Assembly: GCF_013466425.1 (NCBI RefSeq)
Contig: NZ_CP059165.1
Coordinates: 5,952,001 to 6,016,000, forward strand
DNA length: 64,000 bases
From: Mycobacterium vicinigordonae
Lineage (GTDB): Bacteria > Actinomycetota > Actinomycetes > Mycobacteriales > Mycobacteriaceae
Direction of reading: 5' to 3'
The stretch's first letter is position 1, and every line of letters starts with the position of its first letter. Both the position numbers and the translations under genes were made by a program. The notes below the pieces were generated by a model. The model had not been told where the DNA came from, did not search any database, and saw only the letters and a program-made list of their open reading frames with translations. Positions 8,517 through 18,367 of this stretch are shown here, piece by piece.

Positions 8517-10571
8517 TCACGCGCTGATCACCGACACTGTGCCGCTGTTGAAGTTGGTGACGTAGACGGCTCCGGTGACCGGGTCGACGGCGACCCCGTA
8601 CGGCGCCGAACCAACCGGGATGGTGGCGGTGACGTTGTTGGTAGTCGGGTTGATCACCGATACCGTGCCGTCGGCGAGGCGGTTGGCGACGAAGACGTAG
8701 TCACTGCCAGGACTGACCGCCACCCCGTACGGGGAATTGCCGACATTGACGGTGCCCGTGACGGTGTTGCTGGTGGGATCGATCACCGATACCGTGCCGC
8801 TCCCGCTGTTGGTGACGTAGACATTGCCTCCGGGGTTGACTGCAACTCCGTAGGGGCCGTCACCGACGCCGATAGGCGACCCGACGACGGTGTTGGTGGC
8901 CGGATTGATCACCGATACCGTGTCACTGCCGTAGTTGGTGACGTACACGTTGCCGCCCGGGTTCACGGCCACCCCGTAGGGGGCGCCGCCGACATGGACT
9001 GAGCCGGTGTAGGTGTTGGTGACGGGATTGATCACCGACACCGAGTCACCGTCGACGTTGCTGACATAGATGTCGCCGCCCGGGTTGACCGCGACGCCAG
9101 AAGGGTAGGCACCGACCCCGATGCCGCCGGTGACAGTGTTAGTGGACGGGTCGATCACCGCGACCGAGTTGCTGTTGGAGTTGGCGACGTACAAATTGCC
9201 GCCCGGGTTGACCGCGATACCCGTGGGGTTTGCGACCGCGATGTTGTCGATGACGGTGTTGGTCTTCGGATCGATCACCGACACCGTTGCGCCATTGGGG
9301 TTGGTGACGTAGACGTAGCCGCCCGGGTTGACCGCCACCCCGTATGGAGAGTTGAGGCCGGAAATGGTGGTTACCGTGCCACCGGACCCGCCGGTCCCGC
9401 CGATGCCACCGGCCCCGCCGGCCTGGCCGACGGCGGCGCTGCCGGTGCCGCCAGCGGCGCCGGGAGCGTTGAAGCCGGCAGTTGCGGCGCCACCTTGCCC
9501 GCCGGTGCCTCCGGCGCCGCCGGCGCCGCCAATACCGGCCACACCCGCGTGCCCCGTGATTCCCAGAAAGCCCGACCCGAAGAGCCCGGCTGAGCCACCG
9601 GCGCCACCGAGACCGGCAGCGCCGCCGGAGCCCCCGATTCCTCCGGTACCGCCCGCCACGCCCCAGGTCGCACTGGCGGAGCCAGTTGCACCGACGCCCC
9701 CCAACCCGCCGTCTCCGCCTGCCCCGCCGGAACCGCCAACACCGAAGAGCCCCCAACTGGCTCCGCCGACACCACCGCGCCCACCGGCACCGCCGGTGAA
9801 ACCGCCCTCACCGGTGAGGGCGGGCGCCAAACTCGCGCCACCATCGCCGCCGGCTCCGCCAGCGCCACCGGGTCCCCAGAACACCGCCCGCCCAACGCCG
9901 CCGGCTCCGCCAGCCCCGCCCGCACCGCCGACACCGGCCGCGCTGTCCGCACCGATCCCACCGACACCTCCGGCACCCCCGCGACCAGCCCACCAGCCGC
10001 CGGCTCCGCCAGCCCCGCCGGCTCCCCCGGTACCCCCGTTGACTCCGTCCCCTCCGGCTCCCCCGGCGCCGCCGCGGCCCAGTAGCCCCGCCGATCCGCC
10101 CTTGCCGCCAGCTTGCCCGGCGGCTCCTGAACCACCGGCGCCGCCGTTGCCCAATAGGAAGCCGCCGTCCCCACCGGCCCGGCCGGTGCCGGCCTCCCCG
10201 TTGGCCCCGTCACCGATCAAGGGACGCCCGAACAACACCATCGTTGGCGCGTTGATCACGTCCAATACGGTTTGCAGCGGTGCCACGTTGGCCGCCTCGG
10301 CGCTGGCATACGCCGCCGCGCTTGCTGACATTGAGCTCACGAAGCGTTCATGCGACAACCCCACCTGCGCGCCCAGCCTCTGAAACTCGTGAGCGAAATT
10401 GCTGAAAAAGTTCGAAACCGCCACCGACACCTCGTCGGCAGCCGCCGGCACCAACCCCACCGTGGCCGGCGCGGCTGCCGCTGCTGCCGACCTGACGGCC
10501 GATCCGACGCCGGACAACTTCGCCGACGCCGTCTCCAACGCTTCCGGAGCAGCAATGACATGCGACGACAC
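8517..10571 (-). CDS. PE_PGRS protein with C-terminal seven-repeat YVTN beta-propeller (copy 2)
   Basis: A 684-residue paralogue of the neighbouring PE_PGRS-propeller protein in the same domain order: PE domain ([16 protein letters not shown]...), linker [11 protein letters not shown], Gly-rich PGRS (about 120-400), then seven YVTN repeats at 407-684. Six are of 41-43 residues and one terminal 29-residue repeat, again preceded by a lone strand 'TVTTISG' able to close the ring. The GTG at 10571 has an ideal AGGAGG 5 bases upstream. The repeats differ between copies in loop residues but keep the strand pattern, so the pair looks like a duplication followed by divergence. Export by an ESX system is expected from the PE domain, not shown here. 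Confidence 0.92.
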   Translation of the reverse strand: MSSHVIAAPEALETASAKLSGVGSAVRSAAAAAAPATVGLVPAAADEVSVAVSNFFSNFAHEFQRLGAQVGLSHERFVSSMSASAAAYASAEAANVAPLQTVLDVINAPTMVLFGRPLIGDGANGEAGTGRAGGDGGFLLGNGGAGGSGAAGQAGGKGGSAGLLGRGGAGGAGGDGVNGGTGGAGGAGGAGGWWAGRGGAGGVGGIGADSAAGVGGAGGAGGAGGVGRAVFWGPGGAGGAGGDGGASLAPALTGEGGFTGGAGGRGGVGGASWGLFGVGGSGGAGGDGGLGGVGATGSASATWGVAGGTGGIGGSGGAAGLGGAGGSAGLFGSGFLGITGHAGVAGIGGAGGAGGTGGQGGAATAGFNAPGAAGGTGSAAVGQAGGAGGIGGTGGSGGTVTTISGLNSPYGVAVNPGGYVYVTNPNGATVSVIDPKTNTVIDNIAVANPTGIAVNPGGNLYVANSNSNSVAVIDPSTNTVTGGIGVGAYPSGVAVNPGGDIYVSNVDGDSVSVINPVTNTYTGSVHVGGAPYGVAVNPGGNVYVTNYGSDTVSVINPATNTVVGSPIGVGDGPYGVAVNPGGNVYVTNSGSGTVSVIDPTSNTVTGTVNVGNSPYGVAVSPGSDYVFVANRLADGTVSVINPTTNNVTATIPVGSAPYGVAVDPVTGAVYVTNFNSGTVSVISA

Positions 10572-10907
10572 GAAGGCCTCCTGACCATCACCCCATGGCA
10601 CCAAACTGCGGCACCCTAGCAACCGTTAGCCGCAGTCCCGACACCAAGTTTCGACGTCGGTCAGCGTCCAGAAAAAGCGATGACTGAAGTTAACGCAGCC
10701 CCCCGCCGCACACCGCGGTTACACACTAAAAGCCTTGTGCGGTCGGCAAATTCCCACCTATAGGGGGATCTGGTGCCCCCCAATCGGAGGAACCGCACGC
10801 GGTCGGTCAGCGGTCACGTCGTGGGATCAGACAGCAAACACAAAGACAGAGACCGGGCGATCATCGGGATCGGCCAGAGCGCAGCGGCCAGCACGGGCCG
10901 CGGGGGA
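10572..10907. other. Intergenic region between PE_PGRS copy 2 and aspC
   Basis: 336 bp without a supported gene. It contains the copy 2 ribosome-binding site and presumably its promoter, and the 3' flank of aspC. A weak plus-strand sigma-A-like pair (ttgtgc near 10734, tatagg about 18 bp further) has no plus-strand gene after it, so I give it no weight. Confidence 0.4.
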
Positions 10908-12224
<1,317 letters not shown>

Positions 12225-12253
12225 TCAAAACGCAATTAGACGTGATCTCAAAG

Positions 12254-12344
12254 AGGGGACCCCGCGCACCCGACAGAGCCCATTGACCCTTGCTGCCTTC
12301 CGGCCCTGGGGGAGTTCACAGGATAGACGCCGCGCGGGGTCCAC
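12254..12344 (-). ncRNA. ffs: Signal recognition particle RNA (4.5S-type)
   Basis: On the minus strand the apical hairpin core 'ggccggaaggcagcaagg' of bacterial SRP RNA is present, with the GGAA tetraloop and internal loops. The ends pair as a long GC-rich helix (ggaccccgcgcg with cgcgcggggtcc). Length is about 91 nt. It scaffolds Ffh for co-translational membrane targeting. Ends are estimated from the terminal helix. It lies between aspC and tRNA-Ser, the expected mycobacterial location. Confidence 0.92.
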
Positions 12345-12436
12345 CGGCGAGTGTAATACCTGCGGTTGGGCGACTCGGCGACGGCCGAGTCAGGTCCAAG
12401 GAACACCCGACTCCGTTCAGCCGCTACCATGACCAC

Positions 12437-12525
12437 GGAGGATTCGCCTAGTGGCCTATGGCGCTCGCCTGGAACGCGGGTTGGGTTAACAGCCCTCGCG
12501 GGTTCAAATCCCGCATCCTCCGCCA
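12437..12525 (+). tRNA. serV: tRNA-Ser (anticodon GGA)
   Basis: Acceptor stem ggaggat pairs with atcctcc, followed by discriminator G and an encoded CCA (12523-12525). The anticodon loop reads ctggaac, giving anticodon GGA. The large variable arm is that of a type II tRNA. The T arm is gcgggttcaaatcccgc. Confidence 0.96.
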
Positions 12526-12604
12526 AACGGTCCCCCGTGCGACCAGGGACAACAACGATCCCGGTCGACTTCCGGGGGCGGAGCAAACCAGCCTGAGGAG
12601 GGGT

Positions 12605-13510
12605 ATGGGGCGCAAAGTCGCCATGCTGTGGCACGCGTCGTTCACGATCGGCGCCGGCGTCCTCTACTACTTTTTCGTCCTGCCCCGGTGGCCCGAACTA
12701 CTGGGCGACACGGGTCCAGGCCTGGGGATGGCACTCCGGATCGTCACCGGCGTGCTGATCGGCCTGGCCGCTTTGCCGGTGGTATTCACTCTGCTGCGTA
12801 CCCGCAAGCCCGAACTCGGCACGCCGCAACTCGCGCTCACGATCAGAACCTGGTCGATCGTGGCACACGTGGCCGCCGGAGTCCTGATCGTGGGCACCGC
12901 GATCAGTGAAAACTGGGTGAGCCTCGACAAAGCCGGCCAGTGGTTGTTCGCGATCTACGGTGCCGCCGCGGCGATTGCGGTCCTGGGTTTCTTCGCGTTC
13001 TACCTGTCGTTCATCGCCGAGCTCCCGCCGCCTCCCCCGAAGCCGATCAAGCCGAAGAAGGAAAAGAAGCGCAGGCTGCGCGGGAAGAAGCGCGCTGCGG
13101 TCGGCGGGTCCGACGATCACGACGCTGACGACGACGAAGACGAAGAAAAAGACGAAAAAGAACACGACGACGAGAGTGTCGCGACCGCGGACGACGCGGC
13201 CGCCGAGCCCGAGGAAGACTCGGCCGAGGAGGTCACCGAAGCCGAGACCGTCGAGGCGAAGACCGATGAGACCGTCGAGAGCGAAGGCGAGACGGTCGAG
13301 GCGGACAGCCCGGTCAGCGCCGGCCCAGAGAAGGACGAGCCGCCCGAGGCGGCGCCGGTCCCCGACGAGGAGTCCGAGGCCGCGGCGGAAACCGTCGAGG
13401 CGCCGCTGCCCGAGACCGCTGCGCAACCGCGGCTGCGCAACCGTCGTCCGACCGGCAAGACCTCGCACCGTCGCAGGCGTACCCGGGGTGGTGTCGCGGT
13501 CGAGGAATAG
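12605..13510 (+). CDS. lucA: LucA-like lipid uptake coordinator (Rv3723)
   Basis: A 301-residue integral membrane protein with four hydrophobic segments in about the first 140 residues. A PPPPPKPIKPKKEKKRR basic stretch and a long low-complexity acidic Glu/Asp/Ala/Val tail (about 170-275) follow, ending in an Arg-rich patch. In M. tuberculosis LucA stabilises the Mce1 and Mce4 transporters for fatty acid and cholesterol uptake; that role is assumed by homology. The ATG at 12605 follows a GAGGAGGGGT ribosome-binding site. The open frame extending back into the tRNA gene is not translated. Confidence 0.88.
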   Translation: MGRKVAMLWHASFTIGAGVLYYFFVLPRWPELLGDTGPGLGMALRIVTGVLIGLAALPVVFTLLRTRKPELGTPQLALTIRTWSIVAHVAAGVLIVGTAISENWVSLDKAGQWLFAIYGAAAAIAVLGFFAFYLSFIAELPPPPPKPIKPKKEKKRRLRGKKRAAVGGSDDHDADDDEDEEKDEKEHDDESVATADDAAAEPEEDSAEEVTEAETVEAKTDETVESEGETVEADSPVSAGPEKDEPPEAAPVPDEESEAAAETVEAPLPETAAQPRLRNRRPTGKTSHRRRRTRGGVAVEE

Positions 13511-13514
13511 CGCC

Positions 13515-14261
13515 TCATCGCCGCCGTAGCCGCTCGACATAGTCGGCGATACCCTGCTGAGTTTTAGCCGCGCCCCAAATCTGGCGGACTTCACGGTCTG
13601 TGTCGACACCCGCGTGGATGCGCGTCAGCGCGGGAGCACGCAGCTGAGCCTTCGTGTGGCGATACGCCACTGCCGGGATCGTTGCCAGATCTGACGCCGC
13701 GGCAACGGCAACATCGAGCAGGTCTTGCGGCACCACCTGGTGGATGAGTCCCCGCACAACCGCTTCGTCACCGACGTAGCTTCGTCCGCTGAGCAGGACT
13801 TCCTCGGCATGATCACCGCAGGCGTAGCGCATCACCTCCAGCGCGGCGACCGGGAAGGCAACCCCAACCCGCACCTCGGCCGCGCCGATCTGAGCGTTGG
13901 GGGTGGCCAGACGCCAGTCGCACGCGCAGGCTAGTACGCAACCACCGGCTATCGCCGCGCCGTTGATGGCAGCGACCGTCGGTCCGGGATAGCTGAACAC
14001 CGCGTCGAACAGCTCTGAGAGCGCGGGTACCAGCCGATCCGTATAGGCGGCACCGCCCATGATGACGGGGTTCAGATCGACCCCGGCGGAAAACACCCGA
14101 CCGGCGCCGGTGATCACCAATGCCCCACCACCTGCCCGTTCCTGTTCCCGAATGACACCGGTCAGCTCACCGAGGACCTCAACATCCAGCGCGTTCACCC
14201 GTCCGGCTGACAACGTCAATACGTGCACAGCCCCTACAGCGTCGATTTCGATCACAGTCAC
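13515..14261 (-). CDS. Enoyl-CoA hydratase/isomerase family protein
   Basis: Crotonase-fold protein of 248 residues. The oxyanion-hole segments are visible: FSAGVDLNPVIMGG (about 58-72) and NGAAIAGGCVLACACDWRLA (about 99-118). Substrate is a CoA thioester, but the reaction (hydratase, isomerase or hydrolase) cannot be set. The position after the oxyanion hole reads GAAEVRVGVAFP, and only one of the two acidic catalytic positions of classical hydratases seems kept. It converges on lucA with a 4-bp gap and lies 18 bp downstream of the ParB-like gene, so the two may be co-transcribed. Confidence 0.85.
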   Translation of the reverse strand: MTVIEIDAVGAVHVLTLSAGRVNALDVEVLGELTGVIREQERAGGGALVITGAGRVFSAGVDLNPVIMGGAAYTDRLVPALSELFDAVFSYPGPTVAAINGAAIAGGCVLACACDWRLATPNAQIGAAEVRVGVAFPVAALEVMRYACGDHAEEVLLSGRSYVGDEAVVRGLIHQVVPQDLLDVAVAAASDLATIPAVAYRHTKAQLRAPALTRIHAGVDTDREVRQIWGAAKTQQGIADYVERLRRR

Positions 14262-14279
14262 TCACTACATCAGAACTGG

Positions 14280-14702
14280 CTAGACGAGGATCACGGGGAT
14301 GTCGGTGTTCTCGTCCGTGTGGTAGCTCGCACAGACCCGGTGGTAACCATCGGCGATCTGCAGCGGGACACCTTTCGTGTAATCGCCGCGCACCAGCAGG
14401 ATCGGCGAAAGCGGTTGGCCCTTCCTGATCTTCGAGAGATCCGCGGCGACGTGTGGGTTGTCCTCGCGCAGCAGCCGCAACCCTGCCGCCCGCAGAATGT
14501 CCTTGGCCTTCTTATGCACGATGCCGGCGGCCCGCAGTCGCTCCGCCACGTCGTTGACAGTGTGCATGTCCGCCAGCAGCGCAAGGTAGCTGGCCGCGGC
14601 CGGAAAGTCGTGGTCCTCGGGCTGGTCCAGCCACTTCACACTTGGCATGTCGCCACCATAATTGGGATCGGTAGCCGGCGCAGTGATCTGTACTTCCGCC
14701 AT
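14280..14702 (-). CDS. ParB/sulfiredoxin-like small protein
   Basis: A 140-residue protein starting MAEVQITAPATDPNYGGD. The C-terminal half reads PLSPILLVRGDYTKGVPLQIADGYHRVCAS, where 'ADGYHR' with a preceding strand is characteristic of the ParB/Srx fold, which binds nucleotides. The middle (YLALLADMHTVNDVAERLRAAGIVHKKAKDILRAAG) looks helical. No plasmid-partition context is present. ATG 14702 is chosen; the upstream open frame overlaps the divergent lipoprotein gene. The two divergent starts are 40 bp apart. Confidence 0.75.
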   Translation of the reverse strand: MAEVQITAPATDPNYGGDMPSVKWLDQPEDHDFPAAASYLALLADMHTVNDVAERLRAAGIVHKKAKDILRAAGLRLLREDNPHVAADLSKIRKGQPLSPILLVRGDYTKGVPLQIADGYHRVCASYHTDENTDIPVILV

Positions 14703-14742
14703 GACGACGCCAACGGGGCGGCGCATGACGGAAGGAAGTTCG

Positions 14743-15231
14743 ATGAAACGTGTTATGGCGGCTGCGATTGCCACACTTGGTTGCGCGACCGTGTTGGTGG
14801 GGTGCTCCAGCGGCGGCCACACGGCCAGCCCCGCGTCCAACGGTCCGGCGTCAAGTGTCTCCGCCGGGGGCGGCGCAACCGAGATCAAAGTGGGCGGCAC
14901 CGACCTGGCTGGCGTCAACCCGTCGTCGGTGACCTGTGTTAAGCAGGGCGGGAAGATCAACATCGGCAGCGGATCCACCAACGGTCAGCAACAGGCGTTG
15001 GCAGTGGTGATGACCGACGCGAACCCGCCCACGGTCGACTCGCTGGCCCTGATCGTGGACGGCAATGCGTTGTCGGTGGCCGACAACATGGGCAGCAAGG
15101 TCGGATCGGCCAAGGTCACGGTGGAGGGTAAGACCTACACCATCACGGGCCAGGCACAGGGCGCGGACCTGAAAAACCCGATGGCGGGCATGATCACCAA
15201 GGACTTCAGCATCAAGGTTACGTGTGGCTGA
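14743..15231 (+). CDS. LpqH-family (19 kDa antigen-type) lipoprotein
   Basis: A 162-residue secreted lipoprotein. Signal peptide MKRVMAAAIATLGCATVLVG, lipobox LVGC with the acylated Cys21, then a Ser/Gly/Ala linker. The beta-rich domain ends in 'ITGQAQGADLKNPMAGMITKDFSIKVTCG', matching the end of LpqH ('..NPM......F.I.VTC.'), with a Cys pair (VTCVKQ and VTCG) that can form the conserved disulfide. GAAGGAAG precedes the ATG at 14743. A strong hairpin terminator follows 12 bp after the stop. Confidence 0.87.
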   Translation: MKRVMAAAIATLGCATVLVGCSSGGHTASPASNGPASSVSAGGGATEIKVGGTDLAGVNPSSVTCVKQGGKINIGSGSTNGQQQALAVVMTDANPPTVDSLALIVDGNALSVADNMGSKVGSAKVTVEGKTYTITGQAQGADLKNPMAGMITKDFSIKVTCG

Positions 15232-15243
15232 TGAGGAACGCTT

Positions 15244-15280
15244 CGGCGCGGCGGGCATCCACCGGATGTCCGTCGCGCCG
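15244..15280 (+). terminator. Strong hairpin after the lipoprotein gene
   Basis: A 17-bp stem (15244-15260 pairing with 15264-15280) with a 3-nt loop 'acc'. Two of the 17 pairs are G-U wobbles on the RNA and the rest are Watson-Crick. No U-run follows, as is usual in mycobacteria. Its position rules out ATG 15231 or GTG 15222 as practical starts for the next gene, and separates the lipoprotein from the TPR/CHAT operon. Confidence 0.75.
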
Positions 15281-15296
15281 GACTTATGATGCAGCC

Positions 15297-17018
15297 GTGT
15301 CGATCCGCGACGAGCTCGAGCGAGCACGACACTTGGCGTGCGCCGGCGACGAAAACTCGGCACGCGATCTGCTTCTGTCGCTGATGCCGCGCATCGAGCA
15401 GGAGGATCGCGACGATCTGCTACTCGAAGTGTTCGCCCAGCTCGGTGAAATCTATCTGGTTCGAGGCACGAATGATGGAGTGCGCGAATGTATTCGGCGC
15501 ATTCAAGAACCGCTGGCGATCTACCGCGAGATCCTGGCCGGCACCCGGCCGGATGCGGCCGCCCTGGTGCACATGTCGGATTCCGCGATCGCGCACATGG
15601 TGCTGCGCTATTCCCGACGGGCACGGCTTCTTCAGATCGGCTTGGCCGCCACGCTGGGCGATCACGACAGCGCCGCAGCCACGCTGGCGGAGCTAGACGA
15701 CTCCGATTACAGCGATGTGGATCTCGCCGACGAACACCATCAGCTTCTGTTTCAGGCCCGCACATTGTGCGCAATCGCGCTGTGTGACGACGATTTGCAT
15801 CCGCGATCCGTCCCGCTGTGGGAGCAGGTACTCGACACGTTGCAGGCCGGGCGCGGTGGCTCCGAATACGCCCAGCATCTCTGGGTTTTGGCGGCCACCG
15901 CCTACGGCCGGTTCTGCGTCGAGACCGGGCGACTGGCCGATGCCGAGCCGTGGCTACGCCGTGCCGGTGCCCGAGCGCAGGCCAACGGCTGGGAACTCGA
16001 CAGTGCCCGAGCACAATTGGAGCGCGCCGCGGTCAGCTGGACCCTGGGCGAGCAGGCTGCCACCGAACGGCTGGTGTCGGAAGCCTACCCGGTGATCGCC
16101 CGGTCTGCCCGGGCTCACGAGGTGTCGCGCTGCTGGCTTTACCTGGGCCTGACCCGATTCGCCCACGGTGCGCTGCAGGCCGCCGACGAGTGCTGGGAGC
16201 ACGCCGAGCGGCACTGGCGCGAGCTGGGCAAGCCGCTGCATCTGCATCGCATCCTGTTGCAGCGCAGCTGGATCAGCATTTTCCGGGGCCGCTTCGCAGC
16301 CGCGGTCGAGTTGATCGCACAGGCCCGGGAGTTACTGGACTCCTCGCCGCGCAGCAGCTGGTTGCAATACGCGCTGCTGGACAATCACCTTGGGACGGTG
16401 TGGCGGGCAGATGCACTAGCTGATCTCGGCTTCGACGGATCCGGTAATCCCGGCGAGACACTGCGGGAGACGGCGGTACGCCAGGCCGCCGCGCTGGGGT
16501 TACTCCACGGCGAGACTGGCACCGCTGAGCACCGGCGAGCGATGGCCAAGCTCGAGCGGGCCGCCAACCTCAAGGTTCCCGCGGCGCTGGCCGTCGACTC
16601 GGTCCGCTACTCGATCGCCCACCCGAACGCGCGATCGTCTTGGGCGCAGCGTATTTCAGCGCCGGTGCTGGCCGGTGCGTTCGCCGTCGCGTGGGAGTGG
16701 GAGAATATCGAACTGGTCGCCGAACTGATTGAATATCACAGCGCTCGAGGAACTTTGACCGACCAACCGCACCCTGTTGCGACCGCCGAATGGGAGTCAA
16801 CCGCAGCGGCACCGGCCTTCGCCGACACCGCAGACGAATCCGGCGCGGCGGCAACGGCGTTACCGGACACAGGCCCCCTGACCCGGCTGGGGCCACTGCC
16901 GCCGCTGCAGATGCAACCCGGGGCAGCACCCATCCTGAGCAGCTATCGAGCACTGGCGCAACAGCGATACGGCCGTCAGGTAACGGCCGCCGAACCGGCG
17001 TGGTGCAGCTGGCCATGA
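15297..17018 (+). CDS. TPR-repeat protein, first gene of the CHAT operon
   Basis: A 573-residue, largely helical protein with about ten degenerate TPR-like helix pairs (for example WLRRAGARAQANGWELDSARAQLERAAVSWTLGEQAAT and ADECWEHAERHWRELGKPLHLHRILLQRSWISIFRGRFAAAVELIAQA). There is no signal peptide or membrane segment, so it is cytosolic. The C-terminal ~70 residues are Ala/Pro-rich linker. Its stop overlaps the CHAT gene start by 4 bp (ATGA at 17015-17018). TPR proteins usually sense or present partners to an adjoining CHAT protease; here the two are separate polypeptides. GTG 15297 is chosen because the terminator hairpin lies just upstream; it lacks a strong Shine-Dalgarno, so the start is uncertain. 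Confidence 0.8.
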   Translation: MSIRDELERARHLACAGDENSARDLLLSLMPRIEQEDRDDLLLEVFAQLGEIYLVRGTNDGVRECIRRIQEPLAIYREILAGTRPDAAALVHMSDSAIAHMVLRYSRRARLLQIGLAATLGDHDSAAATLAELDDSDYSDVDLADEHHQLLFQARTLCAIALCDDDLHPRSVPLWEQVLDTLQAGRGGSEYAQHLWVLAATAYGRFCVETGRLADAEPWLRRAGARAQANGWELDSARAQLERAAVSWTLGEQAATERLVSEAYPVIARSARAHEVSRCWLYLGLTRFAHGALQAADECWEHAERHWRELGKPLHLHRILLQRSWISIFRGRFAAAVELIAQARELLDSSPRSSWLQYALLDNHLGTVWRADALADLGFDGSGNPGETLRETAVRQAAALGLLHGETGTAEHRRAMAKLERAANLKVPAALAVDSVRYSIAHPNARSSWAQRISAPVLAGAFAVAWEWENIELVAELIEYHSARGTLTDQPHPVATAEWESTAAAPAFADTADESGAAATALPDTGPLTRLGPLPPLQMQPGAAPILSSYRALAQQRYGRQVTAAEPAWCSWP

Positions 17019-18367
17019 CCGAGACGCTGATCCTGCGCTACGCCGATGTCGGGATCGCCACCTACGCCAGCTTGCGTGTCGTCGGTCAGCCACCCGTCAC
17101 CTGGGTGGTCGAGGAGCCAATTCTGTTGGCGGCCTTGCAGGAAATGACCGATGCGCTGCCAGAGCCCATCGATGCCGAGAGCCGCCGCGACGCGATCGAA
17201 CGTGCGCTGACCCGGGGCCCGTTGGCGACACAGGACGCCGAGCTCACCGTCGCCTACATCCTGGGTGTGCTGTTAATCGGTGCAGTCGGCTGGCACCTGC
17301 TGTCGCAGTGCCTGACCCGATCGGCTGGACAACGACCGACCTTGTTCGTCTCGCCCTGCACCCGGTTGGCCAAAGTGCCGTGGGGGCAGCTCGCCGTCCC
17401 GAACTCCGGTCCCACCGCTGAGGAGCTGGTCCGTGCCCGGCAGGGGGCAATCACCAGCGCCGGCCGGGCGGCCGCCCGGATTCCCTGGCAGCTGGCCGAC
17501 ATCCACGCGCACACAGAGGGCTACCGGTTGATGGAATTAGCCGACATCCTGCTGTCGGTGCCGCAGCACATTGTGCACGCACCGCGTACGCCGCGCGCCT
17601 GGGAGTCGAACCGGGACAACCCACCGCTGCTGGTCCTGGATCCGCGGGTACCGGGGCAGCGGCCGGACTCAGCACTAGGTTCGGTGCTGGGCAGGCCATC
17701 GGACCAGACTCCGCTGGCACGCTATTACGGCGACATGATGCGCCGCCGAGCCGTGCTGCCGCGGGTCGGCACCGCCGTCGAGCTGTTTCGCCGGCAAGAC
17801 GCCGACCGCCGTTGGTTGACGGAAATGCTTGCGCAGCAACCGAGCCGCATCCTGTATGCCGGCCACGCCAGCTCCGCCGACAGCGAGGTGGGGGGCGCCG
17901 ATCGGGCCGCGCTGCACTTGGCGTGTTCAGCGGCGATGCCCGGGGACGCCGCGTCGATCGGTGACCACCGGCCCTTGACGGCCTCGGACCTGATGGCTGC
18001 ACGAATGCCGATACCACCGCGGGTGGCGCTGTTGGCCTGCGCATCCGGTGGCGACTATCAGTTCGACGAGGCGACGGGACTGGTGGCCGCGATGATTCTC
18101 GGTGGGGCGCAATTGGTGACGGCCACGCTATGGTCGCTGCCCACCGCCGCGGCCTTTCGGCAATTCGGCCCTGCTGCAGAGGATTCCGTTGATCCACTGG
18201 CGGAGTCGGTGACAGCCGTGGACAGCGCGCACCAACAGGACGAGGCCGGGCGCGCCGTGAACCGATGGCAACGTGCCCAAATGCGGCGCTGGCGGGACGG
18301 CGATGTCACAGCCAGTCCGCTGTTCTGGGGTGCGTTGGTGACGTTCGCCGTGGATGGCGCGCGGTGA
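17015..18367 (+). CDS. CHAT-domain (caspase-like) protein
   Basis: A 450-residue protein whose C-terminal two thirds form a CHAT domain, a clan CD cysteine-peptidase fold related to caspases and separase. The catalytic dyad is intact: His284 in ILYAGHASS and Cys342 in ALLACASGG. The downstream 'EATGLVAAMILGGAQLVTATLWSLP' matches the conserved CHAT end. An upstream 'RLAKVPWGQLAVP' corresponds to the conserved 'P...LPW..L..' lead-in. The N-terminal ~100 residues are mixed alpha/beta and not recognised. It overlaps the TPR gene by ATGA and the next gene by GTGA. It is expected to be a regulated protease whose target and trigger are unknown. Confidence 0.88.
   Translation: MTETLILRYADVGIATYASLRVVGQPPVTWVVEEPILLAALQEMTDALPEPIDAESRRDAIERALTRGPLATQDAELTVAYILGVLLIGAVGWHLLSQCLTRSAGQRPTLFVSPCTRLAKVPWGQLAVPNSGPTAEELVRARQGAITSAGRAAARIPWQLADIHAHTEGYRLMELADILLSVPQHIVHAPRTPRAWESNRDNPPLLVLDPRVPGQRPDSALGSVLGRPSDQTPLARYYGDMMRRRAVLPRVGTAVELFRRQDADRRWLTEMLAQQPSRILYAGHASSADSEVGGADRAALHLACSAAMPGDAASIGDHRPLTASDLMAARMPIPPRVALLACASGGDYQFDEATGLVAAMILGGAQLVTATLWSLPTAAAFRQFGPAAEDSVDPLAESVTAVDSAHQQDEAGRAVNRWQRAQMRRWRDGDVTASPLFWGALVTFAVDGAR

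Noticed and set aside
9328..10383. Long proline-rich plus-strand ORF opposite the PGRS region of PE_PGRS copy 2
   Set aside because: It is the antisense of Gly-rich codons (GGC/GCC repeats) and has no ribosome-binding site or domain. The same holds for 7338-7847.
10734..10765. Plus-strand sigma-A-like promoter in the PE_PGRS-aspC gap
   Set aside because: No plus-strand gene or structured RNA follows, and the match is weak.
15222..15296. Earlier starts (GTG 15222, ATG 15231) for the TPR gene
   Set aside because: They would put a 17-bp terminator hairpin inside the coding sequence.
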